64,000 bases of DNA from Piper betle (lineage: Eukaryota > Streptophyta > Magnoliopsida > Piperales > Piperaceae), in contig JAURVB010008841.1 in assembly GCA_033002965.1 (NCBI GenBank), positions 42,922-106,921 on the forward strand, in the 5' to 3' direction. This document shows, in pieces, positions 1 through 11,978 of the stretch (positions are counted from its first letter, which is position 1; each line of letters opens with the position of its first letter). The notes beneath the pieces are model-generated. The model did no database searches, was not told the origin of the DNA, and saw nothing but the letters and a program-made list of their open reading frames with translations. The translations under genes and the position numbers were made by a program.

Positions 1-1340
1 CAAGAGGCTCATTTTTATGAAGAGCATAGGGAAATTCAAAATTATCATAAAAAATTATAAATGATGAAACAACTGCAAGAAACATATAATCATGCTTACT
101 CTCACAAATATTGAGGCGCATTATATACCATCACTATAGTTGTATACTTACCAATGCAAACATACTAAAATGAATTAATGTGTCATTAAAATCTACTTCT
201 AGGCAAAAGCTTTAACACAAAATAGATTCATGTACTACTTCAATGATTAAATTAGAAAAAATATTAAATATCTCTCAATGTCTGTGGGCTAATTAAGAAA
301 TATAAATATTTTCTATTTCACCCTAATTAAACAAAATAATCATAATAACCTTCCAATGGGGTAAAACTATCATAATGAATAATAATAATGTTTAATTAGA
401 AGTTGATGTATTAAAATTAATATGTGATTTATATATTCACTTTATGTATATTTTATCTTAATTAAAGATGTTAAAGCTACTCTTCAATTAATTTAAAATA
501 CACCGATCACTTAACATCAAGACAAATATATTTAAACTATTACATCATGCTCAAAGATTTCACATGCACATGCATGACATACCTAAGGATACAAATAACT
601 AAAAAATTGTATATGAATACTCAATCGCACACAATAATAAATGGCATCTCATAATTGGGTTTGGACAGTCCTTAGACATCATATGAATAACTTAGACAAA
701 ACTTGAACACTAAACAATTCATGTACATGCTAACTTTATTGTCCAAACATAATTAAGTGGGTGTATGGACAACTATACAAACCAAAATAATTCAGTCAAT
801 GTTCATGTCACGACCAAACTATGTATTGTACATAAAAAATTGATTGGACAATTCATGGCCAAAACATAATGTATATGGACAGCTTATTGATCTTATGTAT
901 AAACCATTTAACCAATGCAATGAATAAGCCTAAGAACTTAAAATAAACTGCTCATGATTAAAATGAGTTTTCAGATCGCTTGCAAAACAACAAAAAGTCC
1001 AGCAATTTCAAAACAAGTAATGAACGCTTAATAGATATAAGCAAATTCTGCACATAGGCCATAATATTGTTAAATGAGCCAACATAGTAGCAAACAATAA
1101 GAAAGCAACAAGTCCATTTGCTATAATAACTAAAAATTAACAAGCCCCTGGAAATGCATAACGATCTTTTTTCTCTAATGAGAAATTTCAGAAATTTGAG
1201 AAGACATTAATGGAAGATATCATGGGAATAAATTTATCACAGAAGCATGTAATAAACTTGTAAGGTTTCTACCCATTAAGTCATTATTCACTCTTAATCT
1301 GTATAATATAATATAAATGACAAGATCATAACAACTATGA
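1..1340. other. AT-rich intergenic DNA
   Basis: Long AT-rich stretch with no convincing open frame in either strand and no splice-structured gene. Degenerate motifs resembling 'ttggacaattcatg' recur between about 660 and 880, probably decayed repeat DNA. I see nothing else in it. Confidence 0.6.
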
Positions 1341-1501
1341 GTCATACAATAAAACAACTTAAACCAATCATGCAAACATCATATATTGAAATCGAGTAAA
1401 ATAAATAATCTTTTACCAACGATTGTGAACGACCAATGGATTGATAAAATAGAGAAGATTTCACATGTAGAAAATTTTTATGAGAAAGAAAAATTTCACC
1501 G

Positions 1502-1860
1502 ATGATGGTTCTGATACCAAATGTAAATCCTTTATAAATATTTACAATAAATAAATCATCCATGATTTACATTAATCAAATTATATCTCCTGCTATGATG
1601 ATTTTACAAATATTTTTGAGATCTTTTGATCTGTTGCACTTCTAAAGTGATAACAGATAGAGACAGAAAATTCTTATATTAGGGACTCCAAAGATAGACA
1701 CCATATTTATAACTTCTCCCATCAAGAAATTACAAGAATAATTCCTAATAACTATTAATTAGTTCAAAATGCCAAATGAACTTATGAGAATACAAAAGAG
1801 AAGTTTGAGAATACGAAACTTAATTATACTACCACATAAAATTAGAGTAAAATTTTAACA
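1502..1860 (-). mobile_element. Copia-like LTR remnant with tRNA-iMet primer-binding site
   Basis: Read on the minus strand, 1860 to 1522 begins TGTTAAAATT and ends GGATTTACA, the TG...CA form of an LTR of about 339 bp, with a TATA-like 'ttataaatatgg' inside. Directly after it (1519 down to 1502) comes TGGTATCAGAACC, close to the initiator-Met tRNA primer-binding site TGGTATCAGAGC of many plant LTR elements. No gag or pol follows in recognisable form and no second LTR was found, so this is a fragment. The boundaries are inferred from the TG/CA ends and the primer site only. Confidence 0.5.
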
Positions 1861-1876
1861 TATATATATATATCAA

Positions 1877-2684
1877 GAAAGTTTTCCTGAGCAATGGGCT
1901 AGAAAACTTTCCTGCCCCAAAGTTTAATCTGGGTCGTCCTTATAATCGGACGGCCCAGATCTATTGTTAAAAAAATTCCCAAAACCACATCGCTGCCCCT
2001 CTCCTGCGTCGTCGCCGCCCCATCGTGTCGCCACTCCGACGCAGCCACCACCCCTTCACAGGGGCGGGATGCACTTCATCCCCCTCCCTCCTCCTCACTC
2101 CCCTGCCCAGACGCCGCCACCCCGTCGCGAACACCCCTCCGCCCCTCTCCCCCTCTACCCGGTCGTCCTACCACCCAGTGGCCTGACCGTGGGGGGGCGA
2201 GGATGACAAGGTCGAGGGGGAGATAGGGGCAGAGGGGCATCCGCGGCACAAACCTTTTTTTTTCTTGTCGCGGCCTGATCCGGCTGCAACTGGCCCAATC
2301 CGGCTGCGGCGGACCAGCATGTCCGGGCCGCACTCGCGGCCTGATCTTGGCCGGTGGGCGGCTTGGACAAGGTCGCCCGCGAGCCGGCGGCGGCCAGATC
2401 TTTGTCGCAGCGGCCTTCACCGGCCCCGATCCGGCCACGGCGGACCATGTCCGGCCACCCACGACGGCCTTGCCTTGGCCAGTGGGCGGCTAGACAAGGC
2501 CGCCCGCAGTCGACAGCGGCCAGATCTGCTGGCGGTGGCCGCCTGGCAGCTGTATTTTCTTCTTTTTTTAAAAATAGATCCGGGCCGTCCTTGTAATCAG
2601 ACAGGCTCAGATCAAGGATTAGGTTTTTTTTATAAAATAATAATAACAGATCTGGGCCGTCGTTGTAATTGGACACCCTAGATT
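1877..2684. repeat. GC-rich island bounded by short hairpins
   Basis: The island starts with two hairpins. The first (1877-1911) has a 10-bp stem gaaagttttc/gaaaactttc. The second (1927-1960) has a 13-bp stem with one G/T mismatch and an 8-nt loop (atctgggtcgtcc/ggacggcccagat). Two more copies of the second hairpin type, more decayed, lie at 2577-2613 and 2649-2684. Between them is about 600 bp of very GC-rich DNA open in several frames on both strands (proline, arginine and alanine rich), which looks compositional rather than coding. TA microsatellites flank both sides. The layout resembles the island at 42390-42732 inside the palindrome. Confidence 0.5.
2346..2530. repeat. Imperfect tandem repeat, period about 128 bp
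   Basis: The segment starting at 2346 (cttggccggtgggcggct) recurs at 2474 (cttggccagtgggcggct), and both run on to a 'ggccagatct' end about 55 bp later. The flanking 'gatccggc...ggaccat' blocks at 2278 and 2428 are also related. This is an internal duplication within the GC-rich island. Confidence 0.6.
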
Positions 2685-2699
2685 AATATCAGCGTAGAG

Positions 2700-2702
<3 letters not shown>

Positions 2703-2739
<37 letters not shown>

Positions 2740-2789
2740 GACACACACGTGTGTGTGTGTGTCTGCGCGCATGCTATAACGTTTGTTCT

Positions 2790-2881
<92 letters not shown>

Positions 2882-2917
2882 TTGTGTCTGCGCACAACGT
2901 TTTGTTCTCAATATTTG
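2703..2917. repeat. TA and GT/AC microsatellites with a duplicated flank
   Basis: TA runs lie at about 2703-2735 and 2793-2873, with an AC/GT hairpin (acacacacgtgtgtgtgt) between. The sequence 'gtgtctgcgc...aacgt...tgttctcaatat' occurs after the first run (about 2758-2800) and again after the second (about 2884-2917). The block has therefore been duplicated and the second TA run expanded. Confidence 0.8.
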
Positions 2918-3305
2918 GTTAAGTTGGCTTCATAGTTCTCGTAATATTTTGTGTCACGAATTTGATTACAATCAACTTTTCATATTTAGTTGATATTGTC
3001 ATGTCAGTCAAGTATATACAAGCTAACAAGTTTCTAAATGAATTTGTATTTCAACATTTCTTTTTCTAAATTATTGAACAAATTATATGCACCTTAGATG
3101 ATGGTTAATTGAGAAATATTGATAAAGTTTTTTCTTTAGTTATGAACTTTGTAATAAAGAAATGCAATTTACTTATACACATTCTTACAGTTTGAGGACG
3201 CCAAATGCAGGTCTAACACAAGCAGGAAACTAGATTTATGCACTGTCATTGTTCAAATGCCAAATGGGCAACAAGGAAAATGTGAGAAATTGGCAGTGAA
3301 GAAGG

Positions 3306-4190
3306 TGAACTTTGCAATGGCAGGGCCAAAGCAGCGGTTGGGAACAAGCTGGTGGAGCCAATCAAGGTTTTGCTAAGAAGAGGGCTAAAGGAGAGGAGAC
3401 ATGAATCCTACTCTGGCCTCATAATTTTCCTAGTCTTGTCTGTTTCCCTTCTCTCTGGCCTCCTCTGATGACACTTCCGTGCATCTCATATCCAAGACTA
3501 TGTGCTTCTCCATTTTACACCAAATGCATTGGTGACATAAAGATGACAGATTAATGCAAACAATATTGACAGTTATCATAAAATGACAAAAGATTAATGC
3601 AAACATTGATGTTCATTATCAGGTAGGTCTGCTGTTCTTCTCCGTATTCTGGGGCTTCTTCCCACTCTTCAATGCAGTGTTCACCTTCCCACAAGAGAGA
3701 GCAACGTTGATCAAGGAGCAAGCCTCCGGTATGTATGGCTTGTCTTCCTGCTTCCTTGCTCGCTTGGTAGGTGACTTGCCCATGGAGCTTGTCCTCCCAA
3801 CAGCCTTCGTCATCACCTACTGGATGGGAGGCCTCAAACCCACAGCCATGAGCTTCATCCTCACTCTTCTCGTCATCCTCTACAATGTGCTAGTCTCCCA
3901 GGGTCTTGGGCAGGTTTTGGGGGCCATATTAATGGATGTGAAACAAGCCATAACCATGGCCTCTGTTACCATGCTCACCTTCTTGCTTGCTGGAGGATAC
4001 TATATTCAACACATCCCACCATTCATAGCTTGGCTCAAGTATGTTTCTTTCAGCTACTAATGCTATAAGCTCCTGCTTGGGGTGCAGTACGACGAGGAAG
4101 ACTACCAAGAATGTGGGGTTGAGGTCACCTGCAAGGTTGTGGACTACCCTGCCATAGCTCATTGTTGATGACAAGGTCTATAGTTTGTCA
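3306..4190 (+). pseudogene. ABCG half-size transporter fragment (dead)
   Basis: Encodes the transmembrane half of an ABCG/WBC half-transporter. Recognisable blocks are WW-SQ..KVLLRRGLKERRHES (about 3348-3410), then after an intron with acceptor at 3622, [19 protein letters not shown], the [13 protein letters not shown] block, [53 protein letters not shown] and WLKYVSFSY, ending near CYKLLLGVQYDEEDYQECG. Lesions are a 1-base deletion near 3364, two consecutive stops where the family has Trp-Trp (about 3468-3473), a stop after SFSY (4057-4059), and decay beyond 4166. No nucleotide-binding domain (Walker A/B) was found upstream, so the 5' half of the gene is missing. The family exports lipids or hormones at the plasma membrane; this copy should be non-functional. 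Confidence 0.85.
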
Positions 4191-4923
4191 GCTTTAACAC
4201 TTATGTCGCTGGGGTAGAGGCTTGTTTCTTACTCGTCTCTAAGAATGTGTCTCTCACATTGACTCAAGTAGGTGTCAACAAAAAATAGACTGGCCTATAA
4301 GATTGATCAACATTAACTTCTGGTAATCTAGTATGTACCCAAGTTCATTGGAGCATTTATTTGAATTACCAAGAGACAAATCAGCAAACTTGTGCAACAT
4401 TTGATCTCATTTTTTAATCAGGAATTTGATTGAGTGTTTAACCTAGTCATATACACTAGTTTCAGACTAAAGCTCAAGGCAACCAATTTCAAACACCAAA
4501 CAAGTACAACTCTTCCTTCTAGCACCTAATGCTATCTTGATGAAACCAATAAGACTACCAAACTCCAAGCAAAACCAACAGGTGATTTCTCAAGATTGCC
4601 AATCTGGTGCTTACCTTCGAGCCAGGAAGGTTGTAATCCCGGATGATCAAATAGCATAATAGAAGCCGTCTATATCAGATTTTCCATCCTGTTATCACCT
4701 AGTTTCATTTAGTCCCACAACCATGCCTGCAGTTGATTTTTCTTTTTTCTTTTTCCTTTTTTTAACATTTCACCATCAATATAATCAATTATTAAAATGA
4801 AATGCAAAACAAATGTATAAGCCAAGAAAAACGAGAGAGATGTTGAATGATAAGCACAATAAATTTACTGATATAAGTTGCAGTATTTCCACATGGTTAC
4901 AGGGGCAGATGGTGTTAGGTTAA
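4191..4923. other. Intergenic and likely ICME 3' UTR
   Basis: AT-rich DNA between the ABCG relic and the stop codon of the minus-strand ICME gene. The part nearest 4924 should be its 3' UTR. No open frame or element was recognised. Confidence 0.5.
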
Positions 4924-7900
4924 CTAGAATGGGCTCACTCGGCGAGCCAGCATCAACATAAATTCAGGCACAAGACGCCGCCCTGGAGGTGCAGCTGCAT
5001 CTTTGATCAGTACCATGGGATCCCTCGCTTGAATGATGGAGACTATATCTTCAAACAATTCATCTCTGCCACCCCTTAAAGGGTCCTGAAAGGACAAGTG
5101 GATAGAAAAACTCAGAATACAATATTGTTCACCACAATGTCACTAGTACACAGGTTTAAAGAATATAAAAAAACAAATAAAAATTATAGATAAGCTTCTC
5201 TTCAACATAATAGCCAACCTTCACATGAGAGGATTCGGGAAATAGCCTACCTGAAGAAACAAGTCTGTGTGAGTTTTTCCTCTATACAAAATCAAATGTA
5301 CTTTAGCACCCGCTTCCTGAAGAACTTTGGCAAAAGTTTCACTGCATGTAAATAAAGGAGTAACCTTTATGGTCAACAATTGTTCCAGCTAACAACATTG
5401 ATTACAATCATTTATTCTTCAATGTACAAAATAGCAGGAAATTCCCTTGACGATGAAAATTTTCCTTGTATCATTTCCTACCTCTGGAGTTATAAGATTA
5501 TGAAAAGCAAGAAGATAAATATTGGACCATATAAATGATGAGAACAAAGAAAAACAATGTCATCACCATTTTAAAAAAAATTCACTTGGATCACATTATT
5601 TTAGTAACATATAAAATGCCTCGTACACCCACATGCTTCCACAAAATCTAGGAAAAGCTACTGCACCTGGCCTTTGAAGGAATTGAATAATCTGCAGTTC
5701 CATGGAGAAGGACAATGAAGGGTAAGATTGAAAGAGCATGGCTGATGTTTGGATCTTGTATCATCAACTCAGGAGAATACCTAGGCAAACACTGCTCCCC
5801 TTCCATTATGCTGCAACATGATGTTAAAAGTGTCACAAATAAATGCTGGATAACCAGGTACTCATAAATCACAATCTAAGTCTTAAAGCATAAAATGAGA
5901 AGGATTTTGCCTTGATGAAGTTACAGACACAAATGCACAACCTGAGGAAGATAGAACGGTACAGGCCTCGCTTATGAAAGTGATCCACCAAGTTCACTAC
6001 ATTGTATCTGTTGAAAATATACTATAGAAGTCAGTACAAGTCACAAATTTGGTTTCAAACATCTACAGGTTGTGCCACATATCGCTCTTACGATTTCACG
6101 AAAAACTATGTTGCATCCAATAGATGATGGAAGTGTTTTTGTTACATAGGTCACCCCTCATTCAACTAAAGTTTGTTTTCATTTCAAAAGAATGCATAAT
6201 TATGCTTTCATTTTGTAGTTGTCTTAGCAGAAGACTCTTTCAAGAAAAACTTCTGATAAGTAATATACAAACTAGACATTTTTCTTTGCAAAAGGCCAAA
6301 AGTTTATCTTATAATTTTTTAAGAATACAACTGACGAAACAAAGGATTAATGGCAAATTGGAAAAGAGGGACACCATTTTCGCTGTAAAATTCATTGATG
6401 GAATCACACTTACCCTCCAGAAATACCAAAATAGGCTTTTATTTGAGATACGCTCCATGTAGCATTCTCACCTTCACAACATTCTTTAACAGCCTGATGC
6501 AAAAGAGCACAGGCAGCAATATGTGCACCCGCTGATTGGCCAATCACATAGATCCTGCCAGGAGTATAACTGAAGGCATTAAAAAACTAAAAGCCCGTGT
6601 TTTCATGTGCTTTAGTACAAGTTAAAGAAACGTTAATCAAAACTGTTGCATACAGCTATCCACCTGTTTGGATCCCCTCCATATTCAGCTATATTATTGC
6701 AGACAAATGAAATTCCTTCTGAAGCATCTTTGATCATATCACTAATGGTGCCCTGTGGAAAATTCCTGTGCATAGAGGGTATCACTAAGAGAATTTGAAT
6801 GAACTCAGATAATCACATGACAAGAAAACCACGTGCGAGGACATGCATTTCCTGGTAACCACATGTAACACAATTGTAAAGACAATAATTTCGACAAATA
6901 ATTAAAACAGAAGAGTACCTGTAGTCTATACATGCAACAATAACACCTCTTTCTGCCAGCTGCCGACCTAAAAGAGCCCCCATGCTTTATATCTGTAAAA
7001 TAAAGCATATAGAAAAATATAATACATAACAAAATTTTTACAGATTGGAAGGTACTATTTGAGATATATATATAGATTAACTAATCAACCACAGAGGCAC
7101 AGTGTTAAAATCTAAAATGAATAAATAAATAAATTATGGTAAATGTTGGGGATAAACTAAACTAAACGACCATTACCCAATAATCCAAGCACCACCGGTG
7201 ACAAATGCTACAACGGGCCTTGGCTCATCAACATCTACAGGTAGGTAAAGGTCCAATCTAAAAATATCCAGTAAGTTATCTTAAAAAGTCAAGACCATAA
7301 TGGAGCAAATCCATTAAAGAATATTATTTTAACCAATAATACAACTTCCTAAAGATCAAAATAAAATCCATATAATAAGACACCTGTTTCTAGGTTGTTC
7401 TCCGTAGACTACACTTCTTCGAACTTGTTTTGAAAAGTAATAGTAATATCCAACTGCCACACGCCACAAGATAACATTAAAAAAAGAACTAAAGCAATTA
7501 TTATTAGAGCTACAGTTCGAAGTAAGCTAGACTTGAAAGAATATAAACTTCCATGTTTGTAATGAGCTATAACTTTTATAAAAGATCTTAGCACCATCTG
7601 CAATGGCACAAGAACCAATGTGTAAGCACACTGGGGATAAAGTAATTTTACCTTGTAGGAATCCTGGCATTAGTAATAGAGCATACAAAGTGAGAGCAAA
7701 AAACTTTGTGATCCACCGGTATCCTATGCTGAACAAGATTAAATGATTAAACAGTATAAAATGTCATATTAATCCACAATATGATCATTGGTACTTGCAA
7801 AGTCCCAGTTTCATCAACAGTGATAAAATTAAGACAAGGTGTGAAAAGAAAACAACCAGCACATCCTTCTGCCAACCAGAAAGCAAAAAAGTAAAGCAAC

Positions 7901-9089
7901 TGGTATCCCACAAGCAGGAGAAATCAAAACCAGAATAAATGGAACTCACGAACTCAAAAACTCCATCAACAGGGTGCATTTGATATCATTAGTTATTTGT
8001 CTATAAGATTTTGTGACAGTCGCGAACAAATCTAACAGTCCAAACCAACAGATCATATAAAGGGACAGATCTGATTCGACAATATAAATTGAGGACTAAA
8101 TCCATTTCAACTACCAGAAAATTTAATATCATTCTACAAAACTAGCAGTTTGGCACTAAATTTCTTCAAATCAACAATCTTCCCATCAAACATCAATGTC
8201 CGAATAAATGATTGGCCTCAATTTTAATCTCGTACTAATCTAACAGCTCAAGGGAACTTCAAAGATGCAAAATAAATGATCCAAAAACTAACTCAAAAAG
8301 CTCTATCAACAGGATGCATTCGTTGTCATTTGTTATTTAGTCACCAGGACAATAAAACATGATTTAGTTTTCAACAGATAAGAACGAATCTAACAGTTCA
8401 AACCAATAAATCGCATAAAGGAATGGACATAGTTCAACAATATACAACACTTTCAAATTCATTGTACACAAATAGACGATTTCAACTAAGATTTTCCAAC
8501 TTGAAAACCTTTTTAATCAATCGTCAAACTCCAAAAGAACGAATAGTCGCGATTTTCTACTCTAGAAGTAATCTAACAGATCAAGGAAATACTCAACCAC
8601 AGAGAACACTTCAAATTCAATTTTTATAATTACAGGATTTTTCAAATCAACAAACTTTTTTATATCAATCATCCACCTCCAAACGATCGAAAATTTTCGT
8701 TTTACTGTAGAACTAAGCTAACAGGTCAAGGCAGGCAGTAGGCGAACAACAACAACAACAACAACACAAAACTGATACCCAAGATAACGAAGCAGCTTGA
8801 GAGTGAGGCGGGTGATCAAGTATGTCTCGGCGGCGGCGTGCCTCACTTCCCGCCGGAACGACTGCCGCCGGGACGGCGGATCGCCGTTGACGCGGCGGCG
8901 GCGCTGCTTGTGGAGGCCGTGGTGCCCCTCCCCGTTACCGAGGCTCCGGCCGCGGGGGAGGAGAGGGTTGATCAACACGGCGACGTCGTCGGACCGGGAC
9001 AGGGCCGGCGGCGCGTCGTTCTCATCGCCATCGTCGGCGGCGGCGGGGCGGAGGGCCGGAGAGGAGAGGGAGACGTGGATCTCCTGCAT
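4924..9089 (-). CDS. ICME: Isoprenylcysteine alpha-carbonyl methylesterase (ICME-like), 11 exons, one missing base in exon 5
   Basis: An alpha/beta hydrolase that removes the methyl ester from prenylated protein C-termini; Arabidopsis ICME acts at endomembranes and influences ABA signalling. Exons on the minus strand: 8779-9089, 7652-7728, 7384-7453, 7177-7257, 6919-6992, 6664-6765, 6414-6554, 5942-6007, 5667-5810, 5251-5341, 4924-5085. All introns are GT-AG and phases agree, giving about 440 residues. Visible features: [17 protein letters not shown] and a hydrophobic [11 protein letters not shown] membrane segment, the oxyanion-type VTGGAWIIG, nucleophile motif GQSAG (exon 7), HGTADYSIP (acid) and GKTHTD (catalytic His). 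Exon 5 has GGGGG where the [16 protein letters not shown] frame needs six Gs, so the literal reading hits a stop. That is either a sequencing or homopolymer error or a real frameshift. The start is the ATG at 9089; an open frame continues upstream without an ATG. Confidence 0.88.
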
Positions 9090-9140
9090 ATGAGACGCCG
9101 GCAGTAGAGAAGGATGGGCTGCGGCCACGCGGGAGAAGAA

Positions 9141-9176
9141 AGATTCGAACTTTTCCGGCAAGGAAAGTTCGAATCT
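9141..9176 (-). promoter_or_regulatory. Hairpin in the ICME 5' leader
   Basis: The two halves agattcgaactttt-cc and ggaaagttcgaatct pair as a stem of about 15 bp with a single-base bulge and a loop of about 4 nt. It lies about 50-90 nt upstream of the ICME ATG, inside the predicted transcript, so it could slow ribosome scanning. Its function is inference; the pairing is directly visible. Confidence 0.6.
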
Positions 9177-9247
9177 TGGAGGACTCCGGCCTTGGTGATG
9201 GTGGTGGCGCCTGAAGGCGGGTTGGCGCTAGATTTCCGACGCGTGGA

Positions 9248-9254
9248 TTTATAT
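9248..9254 (-). promoter_or_regulatory. TATA box of the ICME-like gene
   Basis: The minus strand reads TATAAAT about 160 nt upstream of the ICME start codon. This would put transcription start near 9220 and include the 9141-9176 hairpin in the leader. Confidence 0.5.
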
Positions 9255-9256
9255 TG

Positions 9257-11890
9257 TTTTTATTTTTTATGTCATAAATAAATACATAATTTTATATTAT
9301 TATTATTATGATTATAATTATTATTATTTGTTCATTTAAAAAATAAATAAATAATAAAAAATAATATCAAACAACACAAAGAATAATAATTATTATCATT
9401 CTTACAAATATTTTGTCTTTGAATGCTCATAAAACGAATTCATTATTATTCTTTTTTGTTTATTTGAAAAACAAACTCTACAAGTTTTTTGACTTTGAAT
9501 TCTCATTAAACAAATTCGTTCTTATTCTTTTTGCTTATTTGAAAAGTAAACACCACAAATATTTTGACTATTCCTATAAATTAAAAAAGTTGTGATTAAT
9601 ATTGCTCTACACTTAATTTAGTAGATTCCATATTTTTTCTAAAAAATGGCATTCATCATCTTGGGATAAAAATCGCAACTACAACTTGAAATATTTATCA
9701 ACGATGTTGGACTAAAATTATAATTATAATAAGTCTTTCCCTTTTGTTATCAAAGTAGTTAAATAAATTAAAATATTTTTTATTTAAATACTATATAAGA
9801 AGAAAGGTGGGGTTCGAACTAGGGTTTCATTATGGACCCAATAATTTTTTTAAAAAGGAGTAATTAAAAAGCCAAAATTGATATTACATGATCTAGATAT
9901 ATAGGATATTCTTTGAATAATTATCAGCATTGGAATTAGTTGAACAAATCTTTAATTCTTTTGCTAGGAATAGAATCGGAACACTCCTTATAATAAGCAT
10001 CTTCTTAAAACATTCTTTGTCCACTTACCAAGTTATATTCTACATACATCATACTTACCATGCATCCATCTCCCCAACTGTCATGGTCAATGTATGAGCT
10101 CACATTAGTTTCTCCAAACTTGGTCCAACAAATCAGATTGGTCTCCACAAAAGATGTTCCAAAATGTGGCCTCAAACTTGTCCCTATTCATGCCAAATTG
10201 GAGCATTGTATGGCCTATATACATTTCACAGTTTTCTTTGTAGTTTGGAATTGTACACAAGTTGAGGAAAGGTTCATCTTCTAGTCTGCTCAGAGCACCC
10301 AAAAAACAGTGACATCTGAGTCAGATCAATTTTGCCAATTGAGATGCCTATCATATGACATAGGGATCTTATCTTCGTGAAAGTTTATATCTTAAAGAGC
10401 CGTTGTATCAAATCTCATCAACCCATTATGCTAAAGAGAAAACAAGAGCTCCTGGAGTAGAAGATGTTGTCCAAACTTCAAACCTGACTCAGACCCAATT
10501 GCAATTGAGGCATAACGATGACAAATTTCCGCATTAAATCTTTACCATCAATCAGAAAAGCTGCAAGAGAGAGAGTGACAAAGTTAAGATGATTGCAAGA
10601 ACTTCAACCTCTTGTGAAGCTCACAGTGCTATCCTGCTTGACTTAGCACTGCGAACTTGAACTTGAGCTAGCATCCCAATTAGTTGTGGTGGTGGTGGAA
10701 ATCTAGCTGTGTTCAATTGCAGTCAGCAAAGATCAACCTTTGTTACCTAAGTGGGGTGGAAGCGAGAAATGGTGATGCAAAGTAACCGGCGGTGACCCAA
10801 GTGCCACAACTGTCTTTGCCTTGAAAGAAGAAAAAGACACAAGTCCAACAACATCACTGTCTCCTAGATTTCAGAAATATCTTACATCAGATGTATAATA
10901 TTAGTTGCGAAAATCATTGGCTCCTTGTCCATCCACACTTAATTTTCCCTTATAATTTTAAATATCATATCGATCATCGGATTTCTAATGGGCATGGGGA
11001 CATATTTTATTCAACCGGGTTAAACCGTATTCATTTAAATTTTAAAATTATAAATAAAATATTTTATTAGACATTAAAAAATTTGTTGTCATTAATATTT
11101 GATTTAATCCTTATTAAAATACTAAAGTTTCCAACGAAAAAACAGAATTTAGAAAAATTTCAAATTTAAAAACTGGGCATGAGTCAAAATATTACGAATG
11201 CCTAAATTATAACCGAACAATGCGATATAGTATTTAAAATTATGCTCTCCATTTTTCTTTTTAACATTTCTATATATATTATGTTCAAATCTTCCAAGTA
11301 AGCTTTCAAGTATTAATACTTACTTTAAATTGGTAAATAATTTATTTGCCTCTCTTTCTATGAACTCAAATTGTCATTATTCATGGGCACCTTATTCATC
11401 TTTGAACAAATGAGGGAAGAATCTTCCCTCCTATATGTGTAATCTACATATATAAAACAGATAATATTAGTGAAAGTATCAAAGTTGGCCTAGTTTACAA
11501 GTTGCACATGTACTCCATAGACCAGCCAGGATAATACCCAAATGTACCATTAGAACTTGTCCATCATCAGCAGCTTAAACCCTAAGTACTTGAAGCTTGG
11601 CCAGCCATTTCATATTATTCTCAAAGCCATCTTATTCAAAACCAAGGATTCCAATCTTTAAGCATCTTGTGTATCTTCAACCATTAACAACTCCTTAGGA
11701 GGACCACTCTCCAGCGACTGCAAGCTCCTGGTGGCAACGACCGCGAAGAAGAGAGCCACCATCATCCATAAATTACAAGTGGAAAAAGAGAATATAATGC
11801 AAGGAAGATTATAATCTAATCCTTTCACTATTGTGGAGGGATATTTTTTAGTATGTGCTGTCTAGCATCACATTCAATCTCTCTTTTTAG
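9257..11890. other. AT-rich intergenic region between divergent ICME and PHO1 genes
   Basis: The two genes diverge, so both promoters face into this 2.6 kb. A tandem repeat (9406-9554) is listed separately. A short two-strand open stretch near 10060-10302 has no recognisable domain. I looked for the phosphate-starvation P1BS motif (GNATATNC) near PHO1 and did not find a clear copy. Confidence 0.5.
9406..9554. repeat. Two-copy tandem repeat, about 75 bp unit
   Basis: Two imperfect units, starting near 9406 and 9481, share 'tttgaatgctcat/tttgaattctcat', 'aaacgaattc/aaacaaattc', 'ttattc' and 'tatttgaaaa'. A third partial unit (caaatattttgac) follows from 9555. Confidence 0.6.
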
Positions 11891-11895
11891 CTCCA

Positions 11896-11903
11896 TATAA
11901 ATA
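11896..11903 (+). promoter_or_regulatory. TATA box of the PHO1-like gene
   Basis: TATAAATA lies 76 bp upstream of the chosen ATG at 11979. That allows a short leader of about 50 nt. Confidence 0.55.
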
Positions 11904-11978
11904 GGAATGAAGTGCTTGTCCAACAACACCACTGACACCAGTAACTTCACCATACAAGCTGCACTTCTACCAATAAAA

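Noticed and set aside
2076..2681. Several open frames on both strands of the GC-rich island
   Set aside because: Open simultaneously in many frames with Pro/Arg/Ala bias and no recognisable domain; explained by composition.
2619..2993. Frames translating to long Tyr-Ile repeats
   Set aside because: Direct translation of TA microsatellites, not genes.
8718..9161. ICME start further upstream at 9161
   Set aside because: The codon there is TTG and falls in the leader hairpin. The first ATG in frame is at 9089.
9812..9830. tRNA-like 'ggttcgaac' T-arm motif
   Set aside because: No matching acceptor stem, anticodon arm or D-arm around it.
11907..11978. Upstream in-frame ATG for PHO1
   Set aside because: It would add 24 residues not seen in the family; the ATG at 11979 begins the conserved [11 protein letters not shown].
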